From NCBI RefSeq assembly GCF_030272615.1, contig NC_081408.1:615532476-615596475 (forward strand): a DNA stretch of 64,000 bases, given 5' to 3'. The notes under the pieces are model-generated. The model was not told the origin of the DNA and did not search any database. It worked only from the letters and a program-made list of their open reading frames with translations. The stretch comes from Cryptomeria japonica (Eukaryota > Streptophyta > Pinopsida > Cupressales > Cupressaceae). Position numbers and translations under genes: made by a program. How positions within the stretch are numbered: position 1 is the first letter of the stretch; each line of letters begins with the position of its first letter. Below are positions 1-11,684 of the stretch, piece by piece.

Positions 1-379
1 TGATTTAGGCACCATATGTGGTCCTCTATTACCTCCACTATTAGGCCTCCTTTGATCCATGTTGGAGTGAGTTTGTTGCAAAGGTCTATGTTCTATTATT
101 TGAGACATGTCAAAATCGATTGAAATGGGGATTCATAATGGTGTCTTCCACTTCTTTTGAATGTACTGAAATATTGTCCATATTTTCATTGTGTGTACCA
201 TTGTTGTTTGTAGTGTCCATGTTCTCAACATTTGGAATGTTTCTATAGGCATCCATGTTAGGTAATGTAGTATGATCAGAATTGAAAAAGATATCATTAT
301 ATTCATAGGAACTCATGTTTGCGGACTCTTGAGCCTCTTTAATTTCTCTCCTAGATTTTTGGGAACAAGTTTCAACCAT
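1..379 (-). pseudogene. Gag N-terminal fragment of R0
   Basis: A minus-strand frame begins at the ATG at 379-377 with MVETCSQKSRREIKEAQE and runs to a stop at 110-112. The polar, Asn- and Met-rich reading then resumes in another frame (DMSQIIEHRPLQQTH) to the window edge, so one frameshift lies near 110. The position after LTR, binding site and leader, and the hydrophilic low-complexity composition, fit the N-terminus of a plant Ty3/gypsy gag. No capsid domain or zinc knuckle is reached. The frame is open upstream to 535, but that part reads as translated leader. Confidence 0.4.
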
Positions 380-839
380 GAACGAGGTATTGACCAAGAT
401 GTGTGAGACTAGATGAAAATGGAAAAAGTATGGAAGACCAAGAGTTGGATGAAATGTAAATGAATCTGAGGTGTACTTGCAATGTCCAAAGTGTAAGACC
501 AAGTATGTATGTAGTAGAGTAGGTGTGACTTCCAAAGAGAGGATAGTTTCTCTTGATGAGGTAAGTTGACCTTGACTCTAAGTAAGACCAAATGAGACCT
601 TAGCAAAATGTTGTTGTATGTAATGTGTTGACAAAGTATGATGAGGACAAGCAAGTGACCTTTTGACTCAAGTTTAGACAAATGTGAATGTAATGTAAGG
701 TGTAAAGTAATGATGGACTTTGTGAGACCCAAAGACATGTTGAATGCTAGATGAAAAACCTAGAGAGATAACCTAGGAAGCTCAATAAGTCTGAAACTGA
801 CTGTTCTTGTTTGCTGAATTATGAAAGTTTTCAATCATG

Positions 840-1050
840 AACATAGACGTGCCTGTATACTTCACAGACGCGCTTAAAGTACACAGACGTGCTTAAAGTA
901 CATAGACGCTATTCTGTTAGACACAAACACATTTCTGAGATGTTGGAAATGCAAAGTTTCTCAAAAGACACAGACGTGTTTCTACCCTTCACAGACGCGT
1001 TTACACAACACAGACGCTATTCTGTCTGACACAGATGCATTTCTGCAAAC
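840..1050 (-). repeat. R0 leader word array 2 (CAGACGCG-like)
   Basis: About nine copies of a word close to CACAGACGCGTTT lie at irregular spacing of roughly 15 to 40 bases. Variants are CAGACGTG, TAGACGCT, CAAACACA and CAGATGCA, which are what CpG decay of a CAGACGCG ancestor would give. The spacers are mostly unrelated, so this is not a simple tandem repeat. It lies next to the start of gag. Confidence 0.7.
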
Positions 1051-1059
1051 TTTGTGCAA

Positions 1060-2250
1060 TTTTTCCAATCTGTGAAGTTGCTTGTTGTGACCAAATCTGA
1101 ATGTTTGACTATTTTTCATGACAAGAGGACACAATGTTGATGAGGACTCAATGTTTGCAAGTGTTTAGGCTCCAAAATGACTCCAAAAAAAAAAAAGTGT
1201 GTTGTTTGATGTAAAATTGTTTTGCATACACTTGAAGACACAAAAGACACAATGTTTTGATGTTTGGTCTTGAATGTTTGATTGTTCAAAATAAGTCAAG
1301 CACGATTCTTATGGCTGGCCAAGACAATAGTTGTTGATCCCACATGGAGTTTCCGTTGAGGCTATGTTATTCAGAGCAGATACCTAGATGCTTGAACCCA
1401 CTAGCTCCACCCTCGACACTCACTTCTTGGGGCAGCCAAGCATCAGTCCCCATGAAAAACTCCTCGTGGCAAACTTTGTATCTCTACTAAGAACCGTATG
1501 TGTGTGGGCCGCTACCAGAGGTCCGACCTCCTGCCCCAACAACTAGAAGGATTTTGGCTTCTAAAACAAAAAAGTGCTAGTAAGGGCATCTGCTCATGTG
1601 GCCATATATGCGGCACTTTTATCTCTATAAATACAGAAGGCTCCTAGCCAGTAGGGGTTATGCCCTACAAATGATCAAATAAATTTGATCAAACGGGTTT
1701 ATGGGGAGACATAGTGTCGGTATGAACTAATCAACACACATTATCCATAGTTTTCACCATGAGTATAGTTATTTATAGTGGTTTGGAAGAAGATGGCTTT
1801 TCTTTTGCTACCACTTGGGTCGTTCTCTCCTCACTAGTAGTCCTAATGAGCACACGGGGAGACAGGCCCTCTAAAGATTAAACAAAAAGAGCCTATTGCT
1901 CAAGACACAAAAGACAATGGTTCAATTTTAGTGCACCAATTGAAGTGTTTGCTAGGCTATGAAAACAAGGCATACAATAAAGATCAAAAACCCTTTCCAA
2001 GGTCCTGCAACAAAGATCTATTAGTAGTTTGGATTGTTTCAAATAATCACCCCTTCCTGCAAGCACACAAGTTAGGTAAATTTTAGATCCAAAAGACTTT
2101 GTGAAATAGGGGCCTTCGACAAAATAATTTTGCATTCAAGACAAGCTACACCAATTTCGTTAGCTAGATCTGAAGATGTTAGCTCAAAATAAACCAAATC
2201 TGAAATCTGAATGACACAAAACCGAATCAAAGAAAAACCCAAAATGTAAC
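1060..2250. other. R0 leader between the two word arrays, no gene seen
   Basis: About 1.2 kb of noncoding sequence. It includes an A run near 1185-1194 and a TATA-like CTATAAATAC near 1623. Open frames here, such as those at 1893-2135 and 2184-2450, have no recognisable domain. Element G has a leader segment of similar length and position between its own two arrays. Confidence 0.45.
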
Positions 2251-2254
2251 AAAT

Positions 2255-2500
2255 TCACACGGACGCGGTTATCAGAAACACAAATGCTATAAAATTTCAT
2301 AGACGTGCCTAAAGCCAACATAGATGCAGTTCCAGAACACAGACGTGGCTCTTGGATGTAGACGTGCTTGAAAACTCCACAGATGTGACTTTCGGAACCT
2401 GCAGCAAAATAAAATACTGTCAAGGACGCAGACACGAATCTAGATGTCACACACGCGACAAAAAATCAAAAACACGATCTGAAAGTACGCAGATGCAAAA
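2255..2500 (-). repeat. R0 leader word array 1 (CAGACGCG-like)
   Basis: About ten further copies of the CAGACGYG word, for example GGACGCGG, TAGACGTG, TAGATGCA, CAGACGTG and CAGATGTG, separated by 12 to 30 unrelated bases. The array starts about 100 bases inside the primer-binding site. It carries the same word in the same orientation as the array at 840-1050. Confidence 0.7.
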
Positions 2501-2587
2501 ATATCAAAATGTTGTCAGAAATGTTAGATCTGCAACTTCAAAACACAAAATCTACAATAAAAGACATTAAATGCAAAAGGGATAAGA

Positions 2588-2605
2588 GTCCCACCAGGCG
2601 TGCCA
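2588..2605 (-). promoter_or_regulatory. Primer-binding site of R0
   Basis: The minus strand reads TGGCACGCCTGGTGGGAC four bases inside the LTR end at 2609. It begins with the TGG that pairs with a tRNA CCA end and is GC-rich in an AT-rich setting. I have not assigned the tRNA. Confidence 0.6.
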
Positions 2606-2608
2606 AAA

Positions 2609-3384
2609 TGTATACGGTGAAAATGGATAACAACAATATTGAAAGACCAAATGAATTCAACCACAAAACCCTAGCCTAACAACAACAAAGATCCACCATA
2701 ACATATGAAGATTACCTAAGACAATGCAAATCAAATGAAATCACAAAGATTATACCATCACATGTCCAATAGGGTTTGGATCCCCATTCTTCCTATCTCC
2801 ATTGATCTTGCTTGATATATTTGCTCTCAGATTTTATATGTGCACAAGAGCTCAACAAAGAACAGAAATGTGGTTGCAAGTAGGATCGCATGTAAAAGGC
2901 GTAGTGTAGTCGAGTGCGCAATTGAGTTAGGGTTGATAATGAAGGAAGCATCTCCTTATATAGAAGACACTATAGAAATGGAGGGATAAGATTAAGAGGT
3001 GTAAAAGATAAATGGTCGGCTATGATTAGAGGGTAGGTAGAAGAAATAAGAAAATAATGAGAGGGTAGGTAGTGTATGAATTAAGAGATGAATGACTTGT
3101 GTCATAGGTGAAAAAGGTTAATGAATTAATTAAATAAAAGAAGATTTATTTAATTAATAGAGGAAGTGGGATCAATTAAATAAATAAGATATTTATTTAA
3201 TTTAGGAAAAGGATAATTTAAATAAATAAATGTATTTATTTAAATGAGAAAATAAGGTTAGAAAAGGATAAATGAATTAATTGAATAAATAAAGATTTAT
3301 TCAATTAATAGAATAATTAGGATTAAATAACTAAATAAATAAAGATATTTATTTAATTAGACTGGACAATTTTAGGTGTCTACA
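2609..3384 (-). repeat. 5' LTR of R0
   Basis: 776 bases, TGTAGACACC at the minus-strand start (3384) and GTATACA at its end (2609), with TG and CA termini. The U3 side (about 3120-3360) is dominated by AAATAAATAAAGATATTTATT-like runs. A TATA-like CTTATATAG lies near 2955-2963. The partner LTR is outside the window, so the limits rest on the termini and the adjacent binding site. Element G's LTR also begins TGTAGACA followed by AT-rich DNA. Confidence 0.6.
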
Positions 3385-3464
3385 GGAAGCACCTGACATA
3401 TCCTATTTTTAATCCTAGTAGACCTTCTTTAATTCCTCCTCCTTTAAAGTAAGAGAAGAACCCT

Positions 3465-4092
3465 ATGTCCATTGATCCTAAATGTTCACAACCCTCGAAT
3501 AAAACTAAGCAAAACCGTTGTGCAAGAGTACACCAACAGAGACATTGTGATAAGGCTCGTGAACTTGCTTCTCAACCCATTTCCTTACCGAAGACACCAA
3601 ATGTTGACTTAGTCCCATTTGTCCAGCCTTCACTTAACCTTAGGGAGGAAGCTCAACCTAAAGTACGAAGATTAAAAAATGCTCAAAAAAGATGATGGTT
3701 CATGTTCTATTAGAGATCCTATTTTTATTAATCTTGATGAAGAAATGGATGATAATGTTGTTAATGATGGAAATGTGGATTCTAACCATGAATATGAGAT
3801 TTTTGATGTTGACAATGATTTAACTAAACAATTTTGAAAAGAATTAATCCTAGCTTCTAGTGACAAACAAAGTGACACATCATTAGAGCATGGTCCTTGT
3901 TTGGAACTTGCAATATCTCCATCTATCATTCTTGAAGTTTCTCCTCTTGTATCTTTTCCACCTTCCCAAAACAATGTTCAACAATATTTTGAGGTGAATG
4001 ATTTTCTTGATTACCTTCATTCGTGTCGTAGATTCTTTGTCCTCTCTCGCTTGTTCGTAATGTGTTTCCCCTATGATGTGTTTTTCTATTAG
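3465..4092 (+). pseudogene. Degraded coding fragment of H, function unknown
   Basis: A 76-codon frame (3465-3695) is rich in Lys, Gln and Pro. The reading continues in another frame with acidic, Asp- and Asn-rich sequence (DEEMDDNVVNDGNVDSN), is interrupted by a stop near 3836, and then runs to 4092. I recognise no domain. Being 800 bases upstream of a polypurine tract, it could be the tail of an element protein. The frameshift and stop show it is not functional as it stands. Confidence 0.3.
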
Positions 4093-4871
4093 GTTAGGTT
4101 CTCTTTAGATGACCCTTGTCACTCTATTGGTGTAAGGTAATAAAGAGATTGAATCTATCGTGTCATTCTTCTATTCGTATCTTAATTCATCTATTTGTTG
4201 TCCCTTGTGTTGTCTACTTGGGTATGATGCAAAGCTTTGAGATTTCTTTTGGTCTCTTCCATCATTGACTCAAAAGACACATGTTCTCTTCTTCCATTAT
4301 GCTCGTGGTTCCACTACCTTTGGGGGATGAGGTCGATTCAATACAAATATTTCATGATATAAATTATTTATTGTAAGACCACATTGAACCCAAAATTAGT
4401 GGATCCCCTATCTGTTTAATGTTTTGTGACCAATATCATTTGATTTGTCCTTTCTTAGGGGCATATCATTGTGCTAACGTACTTGTCTTTGTATGCATGC
4501 TACCTTAAAGCAATTTTTATTGGTAAGGCATATGCATTAGCTTTAACATGGGGGCTTATACTCCGCTCAATGTTTTACTTTATGCACACACTATCACATG
4601 TCTTGACACTCAAGTTACTTTGCAAACTGAGCCTTTTGCTTTGTAATTTGTAATTTTTGTTTTTTCATAGTAAGTGAACCTTACTAGGATAGAATTCATG
4701 AATCTCTCTATCTTTCCTTTCTTTTATGATGTCTCTTTTATCTTGATATTGAAGTAGTAAGATCCTCAAGACCCTTGGGGGATTAATGTGTATTGTCTCT
4801 TTAATGTCTTGATGAATGTTTTTAATGCAAACCTTTGTACTTTATCTAGAGTATGCTTAGTTTCATACTCC
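4093..4871. other. No gene seen
   Basis: About 780 bases of T-rich DNA between the H coding remnant and its polypurine tract. The open frame at 4471-4653 is hydrophobic and has no recognisable motif. It probably represents the 3' untranslated part of H. Confidence 0.4.
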
Positions 4872-4877
4872 CACTAA

Positions 4878-4890
4878 AGTGGGGGATAAA
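4878..4890 (+). promoter_or_regulatory. Polypurine tract of H
   Basis: AGTGGGGGATAAA lies directly before TGTAGCATCC, the usual place for the plus-strand primer of an LTR retrotransposon. Confidence 0.55.
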
Positions 4891-5721
4891 TGTAGCATCC
4901 TAAATTGTACTCCCTTACAATTTTGTCCTCACTTGGGCCCTCACCTTTGTGTTCATCTCCTAAGGGATGATTGAAGCCTTGATTTTGCTCACACTATGTA
5001 TTCCACTCATATTTTCATAACCAGCATTTCCTTCCCCAATATCTTGGGACCCTGATGTGTAGGATCAAGGCATTGGGCGCTCTAGTCCTCAAGGACTAGG
5101 GCACCTAGTGATTTAGTCCTCTCCAAAAGGGCCTATTTTGGGGCCTTATAATAGTAATGTGATATGAGCAGGAACCTAGATCTCGTGTCGACTCATGTCA
5201 GAGAATTAATTTTTTTTTTGACTAGCATGTGTAAAAGGAGGTATACCCCTCTCATTTTAAAATCAATTCAAATTCATAATCCACTCTTAAGATCCAACAA
5301 ATTCAAGTGAGAAAACAATCAGTCCTCTTTCAAGCATTGGGGCAATAGTAAAGTCAAGAATCAAGCATTAGAGATGACATTCATGTTTTATGTTTTATGA
5401 AGACTATCTACATGAAATACTAATTCCTTGTGAAGACAACCAAAACTTCATTAAAAGGTATATCATTAGTATTTCATACATTTTCAATATTTCTCTCAAA
5501 AGGAAATCATTTCCAATTACAATACTTCATTTACATTTCAATTCTATTTCATGGTTAATTCAAAAACTGAGGTTTGACCTAAGGAAAACTCCTATTCCCA
5601 ACCATTTCCCCTTCTCTGCTATGTGCATGAATAGGTACAAAGCTACAATTTTTAGTATCCATATTATTCGCAGAGATGAACAAGTTCCCTTTTGGATGAT
5701 GAAAAGTTCAGAGGACTAGAG
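4891..5721 (+). repeat. 3' LTR of H, right end unresolved
   Basis: Starts TGTAGCATCC right after the polypurine tract. The end is uncertain. AGCTACA near 5641-5647 would mirror the TGTAGC start, but the LTR may instead continue to the A insertion point and resume after 13187. There is no second copy in the window to settle this. Confidence 0.45.
5717..5721. repeat. Target-site duplication of A, left copy
   Basis: TAGAG directly before the TGTTGGCA start of A. The same five bases follow the other end at 13183-13187. Confidence 0.9.
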
Positions 5722-6873
5722 TGTTGGCATTTTTTATGATTGATGTTGTGATTGTCATTGATAGACACACACTTGATTTGAGATCACTTTTTGTATGTAT
5801 GAGTTAAATCTCAACTGGTATTTGTTCCAACCAGTATGATGTATTATAGTCTTTAGAATATCAGTGTTTTGCAAAAAGTGTTTACTGGTCTGAAGCGGTA
5901 TAAAGACCCAAAGCAGTATGAGGATCTCAAGCGGTACGAAGGAACGAAGCGGCATAACTCATATTTCCCAGTCTTCATTTTTTCAAACCGGCAACTGGTA
6001 TTTTGCTTAAACCAGTATTTTGTTTGAACCGGTAATACTCTGTGATGAGTTACCAATTGGCTTTTTGTGATGAGTTACCATCCACCGATTGTTTGGCAGT
6101 GCTGACACTTTGGCGGTGAATTTGTGTCATGTTACCAAAAGTGTCCAGATGCATTGAACCTAGGAAATTATATTTTAATCCTATTGGACCGACATGAAAC
6201 TAGATTCCTTTATAAGGACATCATGTCTAGGGTTTTAGGTTGTTGCTGGGGTTTAAGGTGGTTGATGAGTTTTTGTAAGTGTGATTATAGAAGAGAAGTT
6301 AGAGTGTGAATGTGTTGAAGACTGAAGTAATGCTGGAATGCATTAGGAATGAGCTATCAAGGATCTAACCAAGCAATCTATGCTATTTGCTAGATCACTC
6401 ACTTGTTGATTACTCACATCTTCGACAAGTCTGAAGCCCTTAACTAGGTAGGCCCAAAAAGCTTTTTGTAAATCCTCTAACAAGGTGGTTCACATCTGTG
6501 GATCTAAAATACTCTAGCAAGGTAGTCTTTAATCGGACTTATCTCCTAATAGAGATTGAGATTCCTAATAGTATCTATTCTAGTAAAGAACATTGTATGA
6601 CCTTAACCGGTTTGGTTCCTATTCTGCAGATAGTTACTTGTGAGTTTCATCTCACCGTGGTTTTTTCCATTTGGGTTTCCATGTCAAAATCTCTTGTGTT
6701 ATGGAGATTGTGCTTCTATTGGTGAATGCATTATTTGCTATTTGGTTTTGCATGTGTTCTAACCAGTTTGTTTGCTAAACTATTTTACCAGTTTACTGCT
6801 AGACTAGTAAAGTGTTTAAGTACAATAATTTTTGGCATACTAATTCACCCCCCCCCCCTCTTAGTATTCATCA
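5722..6873 (+). repeat. 5' LTR of A
   Basis: 1152 bases with TG and CA ends, from TGTTGGCATT to GTATTCATCA. It pairs with 12018-13182. Relative to the 3' copy it lacks short insertions such as GGTCTGTGAGAGAAG and a CTGACCTTAACCAGT duplication. It carries many ACCGGT-like words, for example AACTGGTA, GAAGCGGTA, AACCGGCA and GAACCGGTAA, around 5815-6035. A C run of 12 bases lies at 6848-6859. Confidence 0.9.
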
Positions 6874-6875
6874 AT

Positions 6876-6887
6876 TGGTATCAGAGC
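6876..6887 (+). promoter_or_regulatory. Primer-binding site of A
   Basis: TGGTATCAGAGC two bases after the LTR. It is the widely used plant retrotransposon site complementary to initiator methionine tRNA. Confidence 0.9.
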
Positions 6888-6923
6888 CAACTTTTCTATA
6901 AGTGTAACCACTTGGAAAGAGAT

Positions 6924-8145
6924 ATGGGGGAATACACTGTGAGGGAACTTACTCATCGGCTCACTCAGTTTGAGCAAGCCTATGATGATCTTATGGTCAA
7001 ATATATGGCCTCTTAGGTAAAAAGGAGAGAACATGCTGAAAAACTGATGGAGCTAACTGAAAATAGTTCCTCTGTTGAAGCGGACATGGAATCCCTAATT
7101 CAAGAAGTAGAAAAGCTGAATGAATCCAATTCCAACCTAAGAAAGGAGTTGGAAGGACTGACTATCTGAATGGGTCAAGAGCTTGAGAACCAAAGGAAAG
7201 TTGAAGATCTTGTAAAAGACAGAGATCATGAGATCTCTAAGTTAAAACAATAAATCAGTGCCCTAACCGCTCAACTCCATGCAAGAAAAGTGGAAAAGGA
7301 AGACATGCAAGGAGAACTGAACATAGCCATCTACGAGAATGCAAACTTGATGGAAACAAATGCTGCTATTTCCAAAGAACTCTCTGAGTCAAAGGAAATA
7401 CTTGCTAAGTTCAACAAGAGTGTTGTTAAGCTAGAGCAAAAGCTTGAATTAGCCAAAACTTGTCAAGAATACTAATGGACTTGGTTACTTCGGTCATGAC
7501 GAAGGTGAGACCTCTAGTGCAAATGCTGAAGCATCATAGAAGTAACCGACATTCAAAGGTAAAGGTAAGAAAAAGTTCAAACCTATTTTCTTTAACTGTC
7601 TTAAAGAAGGACATACTGCTAATGTGTGTAGGAGAAAACCCTACAATAATTTTCCTTACTTTTTAAACAATGTACCTAGATCCAATAAGTTCAATGGTAA
7701 TTGTTATGCATGCAACAAGTTTGGGCATAGAGCATCTGAATGCAGGTTGTTTATGAACCAAAATCCCAACTGGTTTAATACCTTTAATCATCAGTCAGGA
7801 AGCGGTGGCTATCAAGCGGCAACTTAATGGAGAGCAAACTTTTTGATCTGTCATTGTCATGGTCACACTGCTGCAACATGCAGGAGGAAGAATGGTAACA
7901 TGAATAATGGACCATGGAGAGCACCTAGAATGGTCTGCTATCATTACATCAAACCGGGTCACATTGCCAGATTTTCCAGAACAAGAAAGAACATATCAGA
8001 TGACATACCGGTCACTCCAGAAGGAAAGATTGATATTGAAACTATTCAAGTAGATATGAACAAAACCTGGATAAAGAAACCATCGGTGCTGCATGAAGAA
8101 CCGGTTTCTACACCTAGTGTGGAAATCACGGAACCAACAAACTAA
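6924..8145 (+). pseudogene. Gag of A: coiled coil followed by four CCHC-type knuckles
   Basis: The frame starts at ATG 6924 (MGEYTVRELTHRLTQFEQ), 37 bases after the primer-binding site; gag of B starts with a similar MGDMSYREMSHKLTK. The first 180 codons are heptad-like and Leu/Glu/Lys-rich, as in a coiled coil. Four knuckle-like segments follow near 7591, 7702, 7845 and 7936: NCLKEGHTANVC with its first Cys lost, the complete CYACNKFGHRASEC, a shortened CHCHGHTAATC, and CYHYIKPGHIARFS without its last Cys. In-frame stops lie at 7014, near 7170 and near 7250, and frameshifts lie after 7475. The role inferred from the family is RNA packaging. I see no standard copia or gypsy capsid motif. Confidence 0.7.
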
Positions 8146-8591
8146 GCATCAAAAAAGCTTAGGGGGAGCAAATGAAGAAATACTTCGAACCCTCGATTTA
8201 CACTAGTAAAAGACCTTAACCGGTATGTGATACCTGTCAGTTGACAGAAGATCAGAAATGATAAAAGGGAAATTAGGGTTTACGCCCTAATAGTGGAGCA
8301 TTAATTATGGTAGGTGGAGAACCTGTTTAAAAGGATTTTTCAAATTATTTCTCACTTATCATTTTTCAAGCAAAGAAGTTTTTCAAGTACCAAATGATGA
8401 AAAGTGATTTACACTGCGATTCAAAGAGTTTATCAAAATCCTGAAGAAGAATCTGAAGCAAACATCTGTTGGAGGAGTGTAGAATGCAAAGTGGTATCTC
8501 TGCAACCGAAGGAGTGTGTGGTGAAGTTCAAATTTTGAAGCCCTAAATTTTGATCTACGAAGGTTTTTTTTTTCATAATTCTCCATTTATC

Positions 8592-11500
8592 ATGGTTTCT
8601 GCATCACATGATAGCTCTAGTGCACCCATTGATTCTATGGACTTCATTCAATGAAATTTGAAATACAATGCTCTGTCTCAAGTACCTACTGGTGTTATAG
8701 AAGAAGAAGGCATTTCCAATTACATAGAATGCAAAATCGAAGACCTAGGGTCTCTTGTGATCCATTCCTAGTTGATTTTGTTCTGCAGCAAGGATAAGAA
8801 GATTAAACCAAAATTCAGCATTCTGGAAAAGAAGAAACTTCACAATGCAGTTTACTTTCTTGAAGAATTTTTGGATGATCACATTTGCATTATTCGAAGC
8901 AGGGTACATGGTGATAAGATGTACCTAGAGCGGACACATGATATTACACTGGAAGTAATTCATGCTGTCACTGGTTTTTGTAACATAGGGGAAGTGCCAG
9001 CCCTAAGGAAGGTCAGCAAGACTATAATGTCCAGGCTCACTGGTTCAGTGAGCAACTCAGGTGGAATGACAATCAACTCAATCAAGGATGATTTGGTCAA
9101 GTATGCCTGCATGGTGATAGGTTACCGGATGTTCTCTGCTAGTAGAATTAATTTTGTCTCTGCTGCAGCGGTAAACGTTACTTATAGGATGATCAAGGAA
9201 GATGCATCGTTTAATCTGTGCACTTGTATGCAAAGACAACTTCTGTTGAATCTTAATTCGATCAAATGGGACAATGCACTGAGATTTAAGTTCGGATAAC
9301 TACTGGTTGGGTTGTTCTTTTACTTCCAAGGTTACTTTCTAGGACTAGGTGACATTTAGTGGTCTGTTGACCAACCGGTGACAAAGCAAATCAAGGAAAG
9401 TCTACAAGCGGTTGGAACCGGCTATCCGGAAGTATTGAACAAATACTTTGATGAGTTCAAATGCAAAGTGAACCAAAGGGTAAGAATATCTGGTGATTTA
9501 GTCAAAAAGTATGAGGAAGACATTTGCTTCACCATCAAAGTGGATGAATGCATAATGGAGGCCGTTGAGCCCATACATGAAGAAGTGGAGCCTATGGGCT
9601 ATGAGGTAATGTATGATATGCTAGATAGGTATGCTTCTACCCTAATCGCCTCACCCCTTGATCCTAAGGCAAAGAGAACCGACACCTATTTGGAAAGGGT
9701 TACACCAGTTGTAGAACCCTCAGAAAAGAAAGGAAAGGCAGTGCCTTCAGCATCGACATTGGTTATTACAGCTAGTCCCAAAGTGACCAAGCGGTCACCA
9801 GCCTAGAAGAAACCGGAAGCTACACTTGCCAAAGTCTTTGAGAGGAAGAAGAAGATGAAAAGCAATACATCAGACTCAGAAGAAACTATGTCTGAAGAAC
9901 CGCCTAAGAAGATCAGGCAAACAAAAAAAAAGACAAAGAATGAACTGGCAACATTTGCACCGGTAAATATTGACATTTCTTCTTACAAACCTTTGACACA
10001 TTGTCAAAGAACTATAAAGAATATTAGGAGAAAATTGTTGAATGATTTAATTGATTGTTTTGATGAATTCAATGATGATGAAAAGGAAAAAGTTGAATAG
10101 GAAATCATTAAGTATTTGTGTGTTAATGATCGGTCGCCTTCAGAAATTAGATCTGAGACACCAGATTCTTTGTATAATTCTTTAGACAACAAATGGCGCA
10201 TTGCCATAGAGAAGGAACAAGAAATAAGGGAGAAAGTATTTGCTCAATACTTTCCTGACCTATTCAATTCTGAGTGATTTGAAGTCATTAACCAAAACAA
10301 ATGACTCTTCTTCACTAGAAGGAGAAGACTCTGGTTATTAGAAGGGAGAATTGATGATGTTGAAAAAGACACTCATCTTCATATGATGACTATTGTACAT
10401 ACTCATGAAGCATGTCAAGCCAACAAGAAGGTTGAACAAGAACCAGAAATATCAAAACCAGATGAAGTATATGATAGTGAAGGGGAACCGGTCATTGAAC
10501 AAATGGAACCCATTGATGTTGATGCCTTAGATGGTGAAAAAGTTACTCAGGGTACACCATCAGAAGGAACATGATAGGAGAAGCAGGCAGAAGAAGAAAA
10601 GAAGAAACAGGAAGCAGAAAAAAAGAAATAGGCAGATGAAGAGGATAAGAGAAAAGAAGAGGAAAAGAGGAAAGAGGAAGAGGATAAGAGAAAAGAGGAG
10701 AAAAAGAGGAAAGAGGAAGAGGGTAAGAGAAAAGAGGAAAAGAGGAAAGAGGAAGAGGATAAGAGAAAAGAAGAGGAGAAGCAGAAAGAGGAAGAGAAGA
10801 AACAAGAAGAGGAGAAGAGGAAGAAGGAAGAGGAGAAGAAGAAGGATGAAGAAGAGACAAAGAGAAAAGATGAAGAGAAGAGACAAGAAGAAGAGAAAAG
10901 AAAGAAAGAAGAAGAGGAGCAGAGGAAGGCTCAAGAAGATAAGCAAAAAGCCAAGGACAAGGAAGCAGCAGAAAAGAGCACATAGGTGGAGACCCTAATG
11001 GCAACTGGTAATCAAGCTAAACCAGTTGACATTACTAGTCCCATTGACCTCCAGTCCGTAAATGAATCAGAGTTGCTGCAGAGCATTAAGGTTGCTGAAG
11101 AATGTCTAGAAGTGATAAGGAGGAAAAAGAAGCAAGATGTGATCCAAGCTACGGTGGACACTCTTACCGATTTGATACCTAGTACGAACCTTCCTAGTAC
11201 CGACTCCTCATTTGCACAATTGAAGCTCCTATGTATAGTTGTAGTAGACCAGGTGCAAAGCCTGGAAGAGGTTGTAGAAGCAAATGCCAAGAAGGAACAT
11301 CAAAAGGCTCTGGACACTGCCTTGGTGAGAAAGCTAATAGAGCTTCATTTTGATCTCCAGAAGGCACAAAAGGACATTAGAGATGCAATGAATGAGGGCA
11401 ATCTACTACTCAACAAGATTTGTCAACCTCATTTATTTTGTGATGATGTGCTCACTCAGAAGGACAAACTGCAAATTGATATGCAGTCATTTATTAGCAC

Positions 11501-11684
11501 CTTCAAGATGCCATATGACTCCTTCTCCACATATGGACAAATTGTTCATTGGCTTCAAATCCAGTCTGCAAGAATAGAGGCAGAGATAACCAACTGGACA
11601 CATAATTTGCAGGAACTTCAACTGATCCTACTGCCACGACAGCAAATTCTCCACAAATACTATCTAAATCTTGATGCACAGTGA
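8592..11684 (+). pseudogene. ORF2 of A: large protein of unknown function
   Basis: One frame of about 1031 codons runs from ATG 8592 to 11684 with about 12 nonsense codons and no net frameshift. The part at 8772-9420 aligns by eye with ORF2 of B and C: ITLEVIHAVTGFCNIGEVP, then YACMVIGYRM, then RFKFG and GLFFYFQ separated by stops. The middle (9855-10570) is polar and acidic. Codons at about 10570-10980 form a long Lys/Glu/Arg-rich stretch of (K/R)KEEE units. The C-terminus (10986-11684) is helical and Leu-rich and probably a coiled coil. The fold is unknown. The TLE-x-GL-like motif vaguely recalls plant mobile domains, which is weak inference. It is neither a polymerase nor an integrase. Confidence 0.65.
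10570..10980 (+). repeat. Purine-rich coding minisatellite in ORF2 of A
   Basis: About 400 bases of nearly pure G and A made of variants of GAAGAGGATAAGAGAAAAGA, encoding (K/R)KEEE units. Both strands stay open here, which creates long Arg-rich and Leu-rich shadow frames with no separate meaning. Confidence 0.8.

Larger units (their letters stand above)
1..3384 (-). mobile_element. R0: 5' part of a Ty3/gypsy-type LTR retrotransposon
   Basis: Read on the minus strand this stretch has the order LTR (3384-2609), primer-binding site, long leader, start of a gag-like frame, and then it leaves the window at base 1. The LTR begins TGTAGACACC and ends GTATACA, and a TGG-starting binding site follows four bases later. 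The leader holds two arrays of a CAGACGCG-like word. Element G has the same order of parts with a different word, which supports reading R0 as a relative. The 3' half and second LTR lie outside the window, so the class rests on layout and LTR style rather than on pol. Confidence 0.65.
3385..5721 (+). mobile_element. H: 3' part of an unclassified LTR element, interrupted by A
   Basis: Between the R0 LTR and element A lies a plus-strand remnant: a degraded coding stretch (3465-4092), about 800 bases without a recognisable gene, a polypurine tract, and an LTR start at 4891. Element A with its TAGAG target duplication splits this sequence at 5721, so the rest of H should resume at 13188. No pol domain is visible, so the superfamily is unknown. 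Confidence 0.45.

Noticed and set aside
5641-5647. AGCTACA as the definite end of the H LTR
   Set aside because: It mirrors the start TGTAGC, but with no second LTR and element A nearby the end cannot be fixed.
10531-11004. Long Arg-rich plus-strand frame and Leu-rich minus-strand frames
   Set aside because: They are alternative readings of the purine-rich minisatellite. The frame shared with the rest of ORF2 is the Lys/Glu-rich one.
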